Shown: positions 1 to 12,036 of the stretch, in pieces
Position numbering within the stretch: position 1 is the first letter of the stretch
Layout: each line of letters begins with the position of its first letter
Origin: Diadema setosum
Taxonomy: Eukaryota > Echinodermata > Echinoidea > Diadematoida > Diadematidae
Length of the DNA: 64,000 nt
Direction: 5' to 3'
Assembly: GCF_964275005.1 (NCBI RefSeq)
Contig: NC_092705.1
Coordinates: 17,387,385-17,451,384, forward strand
Notes under the pieces: model-generated
Databases searched by the model: none
Told to the model about the DNA's origin: nothing
Seen by the model: the letters and a program-made list of their open reading frames with translations, nothing else
Translations under genes and position numbers: made by a program

Positions 1-1263
1 TCCGACACAACCTTTCAACATCATGCAAGTCGGTGATCCGCAAAATTCCTCGACGTGCAAAAAATAGAGGCAGTAACATCGCCCATTCACCCTCCACGGG
101 TAAATGCTCGCCAGCCAGACAGAGCTGAAGAAATGACTCGGATGAGTCACGAAACTGTTCTCTCCGTGATTTTCACAAGTAAGTCCAGTCGAACAGATTT
201 AATTTGCATGATTTTAGCATACTACCTGGATGAATCAAAATCTGCATCGATATAATAACAATAATTATAATAATAGAAATAATAGTGATAATAATAATAC
301 CAATAATGATGATAGTAATTTACTTTTTTTTTACCGCTCTTTAATACTGAGTCTCTAAGCGCCTAACATATGACATCATTATACCATAACACATACATTA
401 CGCTATGCTATTACTTACGCTATAAAAAAAACAAACAAACCTACAAACTGCACAATAATTCACCTTTCTCAATGTACTTTAACCAAAATATTTCATAAAA
501 TCAAATACCAACCAAACATTATGCATGTTATTTCAATTTGCCTATTATTGGTATTATACGTAGGCCCTATATATACATTGGTGGCATCTTTACACAGTAA
601 TTCTGTGAATACCAATTCATTAGATCGCAGAAAACTTTATGTCTTGGGGCAATAAGACGATTTTAGTGTAGCGATAAATGTTGGCTGTGCATGTGTTCAC
701 CTCTACTTAATTGTTTCATATCTAAAGTAGATATCCTTTCTCCATTTAGCACGTCAAAATGAAATGTGTGTGTGCGTGCGGATATACATGTGTGTGTGAG
801 TGTGTGTGTGTGTGTGTGTGAGTGTGTGTGTGTGTATGTGTGTGTGTGTGTTTGCAGTGTTATGTTATGTTATGTTATACTCTTTTAGATTAGATTAGAT
901 TAGATTATGTTCGCAGGCACGAGATCATCAAATTACACTCAACTACTGAAATGCGCCAGTTAACTGACAGCATTATGTATACTATGTGCTATGAGCCAGT
1001 TCAAATTTACATTCTGCATATGAACGAAAAAGGGTAAAATGTAGAGAAAACAACATAATGACACACATAGTTGTTATAAGCAATGTCATGTTGCAATGAA
1101 AGAAAAATGAATTCTAAATATTTAAGGGAGCTTATTACAGAAACAAGTTAGATACCATGAACCAGCGATGTCATTTCATTTCATTCCTTCATTTAAGCAC
1201 GACATGAAATACAACATATATATACAACATATATTAAATGTAACAGAAATGACAATAATACTT
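1..1263. other. Non-coding stretch with microsatellites
   Basis: I see no supportable gene here. There is a TG-rich microsatellite around 765-851, a short TATGT repeat around 861-878 and a GATTA repeat around 886-908. A GTAAGT donor-like site at 180 follows a short open frame, but no convincing acceptor precedes it, so it is not called as an exon. Confidence 0.6.
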
Positions 1264-1511
1264 GAAGGGTTTGTTTGCAAAAAACGATAAGTCCATTTTT
1301 GAAGATTTTGAAGTATGGTCTCTGTCATAAAGTACAAAATAATACCTTTTAAATGATATATTGGTCACTACATAATAAAGGTATATTTTTGAAGTTATGG
1401 TCAAAAGAAGCAAAAATTTTATTATTATTCTCTTTATTTTTCTTGACCTTTAATCGCAAATATCTCCATTTGGCAAATTTGGACTTATCGGTTTTTGCAA
1501 ACAAACTCTTC
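1264..1511. mobile_element. Small palindromic element (MITE-like), 248 bp, with 4-bp ACTT target duplication
   Basis: The ends are inverted repeats of about 31 bp. The left end begins GAAGGGTTTGTTTGC and continues through ACGATAAGTCCA. The right end reads TGGACTTATCG (allowing for mismatches) and closes with GCAAACAAACTCTTC. ACTT flanks both sides (1,260-1,263 and 1,512-1,515), which looks like a target-site duplication. There is no coding capacity inside. The superfamily is not identified; a chance palindrome is unlikely given the arm length and the matching flanks. Confidence 0.6.
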
Positions 1512-1786
1512 ACTTATACATAGAAACTAAACAAAAAAAAAAAACAGACGAAAACAGTGATAAAACTGCTGCACACATTTAGACAAACAAACATGATTAA
1601 TCACGGATATCCATATACAGTTACTATAGAGAATATCGCTCTAGCTTAGAATGAAAGAGACGAGAACAAAGAAGAGAGAAGGAAAGAACGAGACAGACGG
1701 AGAGACAGAGACAGAAAGAGAGAGAGACAGAGAGAAAGAGATATAGACAAGGTGAGAGAAGTGCATTCAAAGAAAAGTGACGAAAG

Positions 1787-2101
1787 TTATCCGTCAACAG
1801 TTTCGGTCCAGCGCATTTTTATAAACGTTGGTTTTTGTTCCAGCTCATATAGTAACTTATTCCAAAGTGTTGATCCAGAATAAGGTAAACTTCTATGTGT
1901 AAAACTTTCCTATCTTTTCCTATGTTCACCCTCATGAAGTAACTGATCAATGGGAATAGTAGTTGTGTTTCCATTTAATTGTACATGTATATAGTTTGAT
2001 GATATGTTCCTCGTGAAATATTCATTTAACTCTTGCAACACATCACCCTTGAGACAATCACATTGATGACAAACGGAAACCGACACAAGACGATAAAGCA
2101 T
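1787..2101 (-). mobile_element. 3'-terminal fragment of a CR1/L2-like LINE reverse transcriptase ORF
   Basis: Read on the - strand, the segment encodes pieces typical of the C-terminal tail of non-LTR retrotransposon ORF2. One frame has NEYFTRNISSNYIHV. A second, slightly upstream-shifted frame has SFTHRSLPYSGSTLWNKLL and ends in TAA at 1,787-1,789. The pattern (Y-x-TR, then SLPYSG-x-x-LWN) matches the LINE tail 'YSGPxLWNxLP'. The two parts are in different frames and everything upstream is missing, so this is a dead, 5'-truncated copy. The family within the CR1/L2/Jockey group cannot be assigned by eye. Confidence 0.5.
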
Positions 2102-5100
2102 ATGCGTGTGTGTGTGCCTGTGTGAAATCTTTAGGGTTCGATAAGGTGCGGAGAGAAAATTCTTTAATCAGTAAATCCCATCCCCTCAATTGTAGTTGTC
2201 TAGGCGATGACATAATTTGATAACGTTTGTGGCTTATGATGCATTTGTTTTCATCTGTTCGTGTATAATGAAACATGCAAAACGTATATCTAGAAGATAC
2301 GTCAGTTAGGGGATATATTGAAATCATAGATTTTCAGCTTTCTTCTTCTTCTTCTTTTTTTGTATCTCATCTGACCCCAATATCCCTAAACCGAATTCAA
2401 AATGGTGGTAGAAAATCGTACTACAATCGGAAAAAAATACACTTTTTAGGACAGCCCATGAACTGAACGATTAGGAGCTTCGGAAAAACACTCACCCATT
2501 TATGTGTGTGTGTGCATGTGTGTGTGTTGTGTTGGTGTGTGTGTGTGTGTGAGTGTGCGTGTGTATGGATGTGTATGTTTGTACAAGAAATAAATAGGAT
2601 TAGAAAATAACATACTATGAACGGATTGCGAAAGGGGTATACGTTTTGCTTTTACATTCAAAGCATGATATCATTTCAAGCTGTCAAAGTTTCTGCTCAC
2701 AAAACAAAAATAATAAGTGTTTCTTTCCATGAACAACACTATCCTGCAACACCTCATGGTCGAAAAACAGAAATGTGGGGAAAGATAATACCAACAAAAT
2801 AGGTCCCGGAAACTTTAAGAAGCAGAACTTTTTCGCATTTCTTCCATGCTTCCCAACTTCAAATAGACAAGTGGCTGATTCGTTAGCCAATAGATTTTAA
2901 TCGTTTCACTCATTTCTCATGAGATTATGAAGTTTTTAGAACTTTAAACAGGATTCGTCATATTTCCCCATTCATTTGGCTATCTATACAAGCAGAACAC
3001 TTTTAGGCCTACATAAAAAAAAAAAAGGCTCCACCACACTATCAAATTAACAAACGAACTTCTGAAGCACCGTCATCATGTTGAATATGGTAATTCTGGA
3101 CAATGCGTTGGCGACAATCTCATAACCTTACAACTTTCTTCTTCTTCTTTCGATAAAGTACAGGCCACCATGTGGTGTATCAGCGTAATGTTTTCGTGAG
3201 ATAAACTGTCAACGACAGCAAAATTAAATCATCATCAATGCATAGCTGTCATAGGAAGCAATTATGTTACAAGTTTGCCCGTATCTTTGTATCAACGTGA
3301 GACAGATGACGTTTGTATGTGCAACTAAAATTGTTGTTCTATGATCTAAAGAAAACGCCTGATGTATGAACATCCAAAGTCTCATTGATTATCACACTAT
3401 TGCCCGGAAGATAATCATACTGTTTTATTTGTTTGGTTTTCTTATATCCATTGATTTCAAAGATTTTAATATCATCACGGTTTGGGGCAATGATTGACAG
3501 TTTTCCTAATTACATCAAAAGTATGATGCTGTTGCTACACCAACGAATTATGAAAGCAGCATTGGGGGATGATATGTTGATCTTTTCTTTTAGCTGCAGT
3601 TCCGAAAGTGACTTTGTCCACTCTTATTCTGATGTGTATGAGACCTTGTCAAACAATAGTGCTTGTTGTTATTGATTGCCAATGTGTACAAGCGGCCTAT
3701 GAACATAACTTGCTAAGTACTTCTCCCATCCTCGGTACGAGGCTGATATTATCATTTTTTTTTTTTTTTTTTTGCTGTTAATCAAAGTGATGTGTTCACC
3801 GGTGCCATGATGCATGCAACCTGTTGATGGCCATCCAACCATGAAGGTATTGGATCATAAAGAAAAAAGGTATGATGAGCTGAGGAGGCCAACCATTGGA
3901 GGTCACACCGGAGAAGTCAGTAGTGCATCACGGCAACTGGGTACGCAGAAAGCGGCACCAAGTCACTCCTAGCTACGTAACATTATATCCGTGAGCTTTG
4001 CTGAAGGTGTGTCCACCTTACAGGACGGACGTCCGTTCGGCTGGGTTTTCGATTCATATTGATTAAAGAAACGCATGACTTTCCAGCAGATTTGACTGCA
4101 TTATGGGCAACATAACGTGGAATATCATAACGGTAAGACAATCTGAATCTGATTTTCATAAACTCAATAAGAGAAAATGGTTTAACTTTTGTTCGCTTAT
4201 AGATTAAGAAAAAAATTAAAAATGAATTTAGATCGAGCTGTGTACAGCTGTGTATTGATCTTCGATTAAAGTTATTCACATAAATTATATCCCTTCTAGT
4301 TCTATATTGTAAGTTGATTTTTTGCGTAGGCCTAAGTATGGGAATACGTGTGCCACATTATTCTGAGACAGCAACATTATTATGCTTTGGGAAAACATTC
4401 TGTTTTTCAAATCTATGTAACTTTTATAGATTTTTTTTAAACCCTGGATGTATTGTAATGGGCAAAGTTGTAGAGAAAATGCCCAGCTTTGCTTTAATGG
4501 AAACTGTATGAAAAATCTATGATTGTTTTTTTTTTCTTTCAAACGACCAGTAGCAAAATTACTGTAGAGGCATGACTTTTAAACACAGAACAGTGACAGA
4601 AACTTAGAATTTACTTGCAAATCCGCTAGGAAACACCCATTGATAGTAAAACACCACATACAATCCAAGCTATATGTGACAGGGAATGGAATAGCAAAAT
4701 GCATTTTCATTGTACTGTGTCATTTGGCGATTTATCGATCATTTTGGGCGGGTTTGTGCGTTTGAGCAGAATATGCGAAGTTGGCACGCTGTCTACTGAG
4801 TCGTGCGGGCGAAGGTGGCACATAAAGAGTTAAAAATAATGATAAAGAGATACACACGCCAACCGAAACCAGTATCATATTCCAGTAGGAATGTTTCCCA
4901 TTGCATCTAAAAAGACTGCACTGGGAAAAAGAATAATGTGCTTAAAACGATACATGTATGTGTAACTACCGCCTTATGTATTCAAACACAACTACCACCT
5001 GCGGCAAGCTAGGTAAGGCACTCTTTATCTCCCCGTTTTCAAAATGCATGATTTATGGATTTCCAACAGGCCCTTGGCTTCACATTGCTTTGGATCGAGG

Positions 5101-5899
5101 CTGCGACAGGTAAGTATATATTCCGTACATAAAACATACAATCAATGCTCAACCCATATCTAATTCATTGAACCCAACAATGTGAATGAATCAGTAATCA
5201 AAGTCGAATTGTTTTGACCAAATTTCATAAAGTGTCAGATAACTTCATTTCCCATTAGGTAGGTCAAAAAAAAATGTGTTATAGTACTTGATCCATGTAA
5301 ACAATATACACCGCAATTCATTAAATCAAGTGTTCGTTTACCCAAAAAAAAAATAATAATAATTTTGATTTTAACTTGATTTATTGGTTCCTGCATTATA
5401 TCACTGTACATGCAGATATTATGCTCATGTATATATACATTGTTGGTGCCATATATACATAAACATTAGTTGTTAACAAAATAAGTTTCTTCATTGCCAT
5501 TACAATGTACACCAAAACATATCAGCGATGCAATGAATAATACAGAAGGGCTACAGCTTAAGCTCTGCAGTGCTTGATTTACATGCAGCCCTCGTACATA
5601 ATACATAACATATAGGAAAATAGGAGGGAGGGATGACTTGCATAGAGATAGGATAGAAGAAAGGAGAAAGGAGGGGAGAGGTCTGTCTGCTTTCGCTAAA
5701 GGTTTGCACAAAGTTAGATCAAATGGATCACTGATCAGTAAAGCATGACAAAGTATTTTCTAACCGAGATTCAGGTGAACAGTTACAGGTCATGGTCGGT
5801 TACATAACATTATGTAATGAATTAAGAACGGCGATATTTCCACGGGGGAATTTCATACACAATGCAATTACAATGACATTATGAGATCACTGATATCCA
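2102..5899. other. Intergenic or far-upstream intronic DNA, no gene recognised
   Basis: AT-rich sequence with a TG microsatellite at about 2,500-2,571 and A/T homopolymers at 3,757-3,773 and elsewhere. The open frames here are short and have no recognisable domain, splice pairing or codon pattern. I see no RNA gene. If the GPCR gene extends upstream of 12 kb, part of this could be intron. Confidence 0.6.
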
Positions 5900-6910
5900 G
5901 AGAGCAGCATTGCCCTTACAGCTTTCTTAAACGAGTATACATAGACTTTAAAGTTCGAATTTTAGAAGGAAGAGAGTTCCAAATATCGGGTCCACTGTGT
6001 CTGATAGCTTTCAGAGCCATCACCGTTTTAGGATTTTGTAAATGAAATTTATCATATTGTCTAGTAGGATAAGAATGTATGTTTTTGTTTAACTGGAATA
6101 ATGAGAAAAAAGAAGATGGCAACTGACCGTTCTATAAGCGAAACATAAAGAGTGAATTTTGCACACAAAAAAAAAAATGATGTCGTTTACCTTGAGTGTT
6201 TTTATTTCTACGAACAAAGGATCTGAATGGTCCCGATAAACTGAATTGGTGCATATACGTATAGTTTTCTTTTGTAGAAGCAATATACTGTCAATGTGAC
6301 TTTCTGAAGTTGCCCAAACAATGTTACAATATGAGATGTACGATAATATCAACGAGTTATAAAGCATAAATAAAATATTCTTTGGGACATAACACTTAAG
6401 CTTTTGGAGTATATCAACGTTACGAGACACTTTATCAGAGATGTATTGCACATGAGCGTTCCATTTCATATTTTCATTTATTCCAAAAAATGTGGCACTT
6501 TCTTTTTGTTCCCATAGGCCATCCACCATAATATCTAAATGGTGCATTTCATTTTTATGTTTCTTATTATTAAAATGAATGAAATTTGTGTTTTTTAAGT
6601 TGAGTGATAATCTATTGCTCTTAATACGTTGGTGTCATTGGCAAACAGAATATATTGCAGTAACTTAGATGAATTTGTAATATCATTTATAATATAAATG
6701 TGTACATTATACAAAAGAAATAGAAGTGGTCTCAATGTTTCCTGTGGATCCTTGTGGGACGCCACAATACATAGGTAAAACTTCAGAGTTTGCCGATTCA
6801 TAGTATACGTACTGCTTTCTATTCGATAAGTAATCTTCAAACCATTCCAGTGGAATGGCACCAACTCCATAACAATGTAATGTGCGTAAAAGGATAGAGT
6901 GGTCAAAAAT
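5900..6910 (-). mobile_element. Degenerate CR1/L2-like LINE, 3' half of the reverse transcriptase ORF
   Basis: Three - strand frames in succession encode parts of a non-LTR reverse transcriptase. Near 6,600-6,740 is a finger/palm remnant with PLLFLLYNVHIYIINDI and the catalytic-box relic LFANDTNV (normally F-A-D-D), so one catalytic Asp is replaced by Asn. At 6,089-6,547 is the thumb-like part with FFGINENMKWNAHV, ILFMLYNSLILSYISYCN and VWATSESHID. At 5,916-6,122 is the C-terminal tail with YPTRQYDKFHL and SGPDIWNSLPSKIR. At least two frame changes separate these pieces, so the copy is inactive. It sits just outside the left boundary of the tandem duplication that begins near 6,920. Confidence 0.75.
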
Positions 6911-7012
6911 GAAACTTGTTATGACGATTTGAATTGATAGAAAAAAAAATCCAGTAATTGAGTTCTTTACTGTATCAGAATTGCTGTTAATATATGTATA
7001 TGTATATCTATC

Positions 7013-7022
7013 TATCTATCTA

Positions 7023-7077
<55 letters not shown>
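7013..7077. repeat. (TATC)n/(TA)n microsatellite abutting a SINE; representative of many TA tracts
   Basis: A TATC run passes into a long TA run that ends directly at the SINE head. Similar TA tracts lie at about 7,312-7,357, 10,256-10,303, 11,278-11,314, 11,999-12,032, 17,265-17,294, 17,802-17,844, 18,861-18,906, 34,880-34,917, 53,775-53,835 and 56,030-56,070. Nearly all the early ones sit exactly at ends of MITE1, MITE2 or SINE copies. Confidence 0.9.
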
Positions 7078-7079
<2 letters not shown>

Positions 7080-7306
7080 GGGCGATGTGGCATAGTGGAT
7101 AAGACTCCCGACTCCCGATCGGAAGACCCGAGTTCAAATCCCGCCCAGCGCATACGTCCTTGGACAGGATGTTTTACCCACCATGTCCCTCTCGACCCAG
7201 GTGTATAAATGGGTACCTGGCAACGCTGGGGTAATAATAATGGCAGGGCCCTCTGGTAGAGCAGTGGAAACACTGAAGAGGCTACCCTGGGTAAATAAGA
7301 CCTTAT

Positions 7307-7310
<4 letters not shown>
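7078..7310 (+). mobile_element. tRNA-derived SINE, copy 1 (in duplication unit 1)
   Basis: The head is tRNA-like: GGGGGCGATG, then an A-box-like TGGCATAGTGGATA and a B-box-like GAGTTCAAATCCC. The stem CCGA/TCGG around 7,110-7,125 gives an anticodon-arm-like hairpin. The body continues through TGTATAAATGGGTACCTGGC and GGCAGGGCCCTCTGGTAGAG, and the tail ends in AAATAAGACCTTATTA. The same order is found at 17,424 and 29,218. It is an RNA polymerase III-type retroposon mobilised by a LINE partner, not a functional tRNA gene. Because it is present at the same place in both duplication units, it was inserted before the duplication. Confidence 0.85.
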
Positions 7311-7360
<50 letters not shown>

Positions 7361-7618
7361 GACCGTGCATCACAAAACGAACAAAAAGTCGCATCCTTGA
7401 TTTTACATGAGGACTCAAGAAAGGTGAATGAGTCAACCGAGTCAATCTTGAGTTGTTCATATTTTCTGGAAGAGCTATCCTTCTTCTACGTTATTCTTAA
7501 GTTTGGGATGATAACATGAATGGGAAAGTGTGTTTTGAGCAGTTTTTCTACTACCTTTTTTTTTTTTGGGGGGGGGGGGGGAGTAGAATGATCAGCTATG
7601 TCTTAGTCTTAAGGCCCC

Positions 7619-7831
7619 TGTTGCGACACGGATTGTCGCCCCTACACGGATTGTCGCCTCCTGCTCGGGGCGACAATCCGTGACGCTTGTGCAGTTCCCA
7701 GTTTTTGACCTCGAAGGCGACAATCTGTGTTGGTAAAAAAATTATTGCGACACGGATTGTCGCCCCAGGCTCGGGGTGGTTCCTCCGGTGTTAAGCTTTG
7801 GTGGGATGGGTATGACTGGTAAGTTATGCGT

Positions 7832-7887
<56 letters not shown>

Positions 7888-8993
7888 TATGTTTGGAGTA
7901 TAATAATGCAATATGTAGAAACTGTGCATGTGTGGTGGTTGTATAGTGGTAGTGGTTTGTTTGTCTGTGTGTATACGTGTGCCTGTATGCTTACGTGCGT
8001 ATGTGGAATATAGTGGCGCTACTGTGGCAATACAAACGCCTTCAGAGTGTATGAGCACATGTTTAAAGAATTCACACCAGCGTTGATCTAAAAATAGTAT
8101 GGGTGTGTCAACCAATATCAGCGATGAGGCGGGCTAGGCGAGAGAGAGACCGAGAGAAAATACATAAGAGGGAGGTACCCTCCCCAAATGTTATTTGTCT
8201 TTGTTCATTTTTCACTGCAGTCATTTTCTTCCATCAGTCTTATAAACTAGAACGTCCATACCACTATTCTTTGTCCCAAAATAGATTTGGCATGCTTTAT
8301 GCATGAGCGAATAATTTCCACACGCCGTAAAAAAATTGTCAATCGTTAGTTGATTTTAGCACAAACGAACTGCCATTACACACCGCTAATACATACGTAA
8401 TACAAACAGACACCAACAAACACTCAAACAAATCCTCATAATGCAAATAAACCAACTCAACACTTTTTTCCTTGATATTTATTGATTTCATTCAAATCAT
8501 TCATAAATCGACCCATTCTGGGTGTAACATGAACAAAAAAAAAGGTTACAAATGGCAATTCGAAACACAAACAAATCCATTTGTCAATTTATACCACAAA
8601 TAATCTCACTTCAACATAGATAACTCGATTATAGACCAACCCTACTAATAATTTCTTCACGAGAAAGTTTTGACATGTAGGGCCCTACCAAACCTATATT
8701 CCTTGAATATATTGGTTTGGATCATGTAACACCTTCTTACTTACAAGGGCATAAACATAAAAAACACAAATACATTACACAAATCTAGAATGAAATCAGT
8801 CATTAAAAAACCCGATCACTCCCTCCCCTCCCCAACCGAAACAAATCTAGGGCCTACATCTATCCTAAATATTAGATCCTACCAACATCTGTCATACCAT
8901 TTATAACTATCCTTCTTCAAATTCAATCCCCAATCCACCAACCCCTGATTAAACAAAACCTAAATCCTCCCACACCCACATTCACCAACCAAA

Positions 8994-9041
<48 letters not shown>

Positions 9042-9538
9042 AGGTTCGTTATTCCGAAGTTTCGTTTTTTCCGAGGCTTATTTTATTTATCCGAAACACA
9101 CAATTCCCTATACCTAGAGGTTCGTTGATCCAAAAATGAAATTCGGAATAACGAACCTTCGGAATAATGAGCCTTCGGACGAATGAGCCTTCGGACGAAT
9201 GAGCCTTCAGAATAACAAACTTTTGCAATAACGAAATGTAACCCCCTTCCCACATACCGACGCACACCCGAACCGATACCACATTCTTCCTGATGAAACG
9301 ATTTCCCCATGTTGATAAATAAGACATAATGGACCGTATGCAGAAAAGCAGCATCCGCCGGCACGCAAGCTCCACTCCGAATTCATATAGAAATCTGCCA
9401 AACAAACTCATCAAATTCAAAGCTGCTGATAAAATCAATATCAACGTTTATGCTAGCAACAGCTTACTAGGTATCCCTCCCCACTCACAGCTAAAAAACA
9501 CATACGCAAAAAACTGACATTATAAACACATTCTTCCA

Positions 9539-9572
<34 letters not shown>

Positions 9573-9836
9573 CACAAACGGACACTAAATTATCATGTGC
9601 ACGCGCACATACACACTTCCTTGAAACCTCACCATGACTTTTTACGTGGCATGTTTGCATGGATGTAGAATTGTAAGTTATGTGTTAGTATTTCAATGAT
9701 TATGTCCAGAACGATATTACCCAGCAAAATGTGCTTCGAGGGCGGGCGACAATCCGTGCCGCCAACGCCCGTCACGGATTGTCGCCCCGAGTAGGAGGCG
9801 ACAATCCGTGTAGGGGCGACAATCCGTGTCGCAACA
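7619..9836. mobile_element. 2.2-kb non-autonomous inverted-repeat element with arrays of CGGATTGTCGCC
   Basis: The termini are inverted repeats of roughly 70 bp beginning TGTTGCGACACGGATTGTCG. The 5-bp GCCCC on each side (7,614-7,618 and 9,837-9,841) looks like a target duplication within a MITE1. The ends are built from a repeated 12-mer, CGGATTGTCGCC: three copies in alternating orientation in the left 65 bp, further copies near 7,710 and 7,750, and four at 9,745-9,830. The interior has no transposase, a long GT tract on the left, AC tracts on the right and a notably G-poor stretch at about 8,330-9,010. TG...CA ends with a 5-bp duplication could suggest an LTR, but the ends are inverted, not direct, so a DNA transposon relic fits better. 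Superfamily unknown. Confidence 0.7.
9039..9240. repeat. Palindromic minisatellite of the type TTCGGAATAACGAACC
   Basis: The stretch begins GAAGGTTCGTTATTCCGAAG and continues with several direct and inverted versions of CCTTCGGAATAACGAA and GAGCCTTCGGACGAAT, ending near AATAACGAAATG. It lies within the 2.2-kb element. The apparent proteins on the - strand here are repetitive shadows of this DNA repeat. Confidence 0.7.
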
Positions 9837-10250
9837 GCCCCTCTTTCATTTCTTGAAGGCCGATAATGCTACTGCTTTGAAAGTTGGCACTAATTATGGA
9901 CAGAAGGCGGTTATAGAGCATACTTAATTTCAACTTAATTTGATAATTTCTTCATTGTTGCTGCTCCGGTTGTTTACATCCTGTGTTTTGTCCTTCTCAT
10001 CACACAGCTAGCTCGGCTTGGCTTGAATAGACCCTGTACTTCAGAGCCTCTTTTCTCAGTTCACACTTTCCCAGAGCGTATGCTTTCTTTCCAGTATTTA
10101 GATAGGTTAGGGAAGTCCATTTGAATCGAGTTATACATCATTTTAAAGCTTAGAGTCTCCTCTTTCAGAATCTGCCCTTCACTAAAAATCCATGTCTGGC
10201 GACTTTTTGTTGGTTTTGTGGTGCAGGGTCACATAATAAAATATGTATAT

Positions 10251-10304
<54 letters not shown>

Positions 10305-10308
<4 letters not shown>

Positions 10309-11275
10309 GAACAGGCCGAAAGTGTGGGGCATACAAAACACTGCATTCTGTATTCATTCAAATGTATTGATACTGAATGGGCTATGGCAGTTCCATTGCA
10401 TCACACAAGCATGTTTCCAACCGGTTTTGAGTGCACTTCTGTGAACCCCAGTCGGTATTATTCAAATGTTATGCATATCTTTAAAGCAAAGGTTCCCAAT
10501 GGGCAATTTGTTATCGATTACCGATATTTCCGGATATTACCGGTAATATCACACCAAAATTTGACAAACACTAAATATTACCAAAGTAACCATGTTGTTA
10601 CCCAAATACTCGGTAAAATGTTGGTTTCAACACGGTGATGACAGTATTTGGGGACTAGCAAATGTCGCTGGGATTGCCATTCAAAATTACCCATTTTACC
10701 CCTCATCACCCTGCTGTAGCTCGATAAAATAAGGGTTTCAACAGGGTGATAACAGTGATTTCGGGGACCTGAAAATTTCGCTTCAATTGCTATAGGTTAC
10801 TGCAATTACTCAAGTTCCCAATGTTTCAATTGTTTTCCTCTTCAGAAACAGATCCTGTCGGCCTCGAGGGTAATTATATCTTATCCTTATCCTCAAAATG
10901 AAAAAGTAAGGAATTTATAACACTTTCATTATTATACAGGTAATATCATTTGGGTAACAACATGGTAATATTGGTAGTATTTGATCTTAGTCAAATGTTG
11001 GTGTGATATTACTGCTAATATCCGGTAATATCGGTAATCGGTAACAAATTGCCCAGTGGGAACCTTTGCTTTAAAGATATGCATAAAATTTGAATATATT
11101 ACCAAAACCGACTGGGGTCACAGAAGTTCACGCAAAACCGGTTGGAAACATGCTTGTGTGATGTAATGGAACTGCCATAGCCCATCCAGTATCAATACAT
11201 TTAATGAATGCAGAATGCAGTGCTTTGTATGATTTTCTTTTAAATCTGAGGCTGGCCCCAAACTTTTGACCTGTA

Positions 11276-11280
<5 letters not shown>
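10305..11280 (+). mobile_element. MITE2 foldback element, Tc1/mariner-like ends, copy in unit 1
   Basis: The left end is TACAGAACAGGCCGAAAGTG and the right end in reverse is TACAGTACAGGTCAAAAGTT, so it is flanked by TA as Tc1/mariner elements are. The arms stay inversely similar for about 270 bp, including GGCAGTTCCATTGCATCACA, CAACCGGTTTTGAG and ATATTTCCGGATATTACCGG. There is no transposase. The element sits between two TA tracts, and the same element lies at the same place in unit 2, so it predates the duplication. Confidence 0.85.
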
Positions 11281-11314
<34 letters not shown>

Positions 11315-11318
<4 letters not shown>

Positions 11319-11994
11319 ACCCTGCACCACAAAACAAAGAAAAAGTCGCCAGACATGGATTTTTAGTTAAGGGCACATTCGTAAAGAGCAGACTCTAAGC
11401 TTTAAAATGGTGTACAACTCAATTAAAATGGACTCTCTTAACCTATCTAAATGTTGGAAAGAAAGCACACTCTGCAAAAGTGTGAACTGAGAAAAAAGGC
11501 TCTGAAGTAAAGAGTCTATTCAAGCGCTTAATCTTTTCCAAGCCACGCTAGCTGTGCCATGAATGGGACAAAAAACAGGGTGTTAACCACCGGAGTGATA
11601 TAATGAAGGGATTATCAGATTAAGCTTAAATTAGGCATGCTTTATTAACACATATTGTCCATGACTTATGGCAACTTTCAAAACAGTAACATTATCCTTT
11701 CAAAAGTTATTAGAGTTGAAAGTGAAGATAGTGTACAGGATTCTTAAGAAATGAAAAGTGGACTCTATTAGAAATATGTAATCACACTGTTCTACAATTA
11801 AATGTTTGAGAAAAACTGCTAAAAACACAGTTTCCTGTTTGTTTTATGATCCCAAATTTTAACATAATGTAGAAGAAGACTTGCTCTTTCAGAAAATACG
11901 AAAAACTCAAGATTGGCTAGGTTGACCCATTTTACCTATTTTCAGTCCTCACACAAATTCACTGCGTGCGACTTTTTGTTTTGTGATGCACGGT

Positions 11995-11998
<4 letters not shown>
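11315..11998 (+). mobile_element. MITE1 copy b (unit 1 only)
   Basis: Full-length copy from TGTGACCCTGCACCACAAAA to TTTTGTGATGCACGGTCACA. Family termini are about 35 bp, TGTGACC-G/C-TGCACC followed by CAAAAC-x-AACA and AAAGTCGC. It lies within a TA tract immediately upstream of linker exon A. Unit 2 lacks a MITE1 at the same place (18,861-18,906 is TA tract only), so this copy is probably younger than the duplication. Confidence 0.85.

Positions 11999-12036
<38 letters not shown>

Larger units (their letters stand above)
7361..10233 (-). mobile_element. MITE1 copy a, split by a 2.2-kb element
   Basis: The left part (7,361-7,618) starts GACCGTGCATCACAAAAC and the right part (9,837-10,233) ends in GGTTTTGTGGTGCAGGGTCACA. 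Together they match the ~690-bp MITE1 family seen intact at 11,315, 14,545, 16,575, 23,313, 34,120 and 47,079. The first few bases of the left terminus have been lost into a TA tract. There is no ORF. The interruption is the separate element at 7,619-9,836, which therefore inserted later. Confidence 0.8.

Noticed and set aside
37-179. Possible upstream exon ending at a GTAAGT donor, phase-compatible with exon A1
   Set aside because: No credible acceptor or polypyrimidine tract precedes it, and there is an in-frame stop at 34-36. The encoded sequence shows no domain.
7078-7151. Functional tRNA gene
   Set aside because: A and B boxes are present, but the acceptor stem does not pair well, the same SINE body always follows, and three copies end in the same tail. 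It is a SINE head.
7016-7460. Open frames rich in Tyr-Ile or Ile-Tyr
   Set aside because: These are translations of TA microsatellites. The same applies to frames near 10,250, 11,120, 17,530, 33,840, 34,690, 53,700 and 55,950.
9049-9444. Repeat-containing 131-residue - strand frame
   Set aside because: It is a shadow of the TTCGGAATAACGAACC minisatellite, with no independent coding evidence.
7619-9836. LTR retrotransposon or solo LTR (TG...CA ends, 5-bp duplication)
   Set aside because: The termini are inverted to each other, not direct, and no primer-binding or gag/pol sequence is seen.
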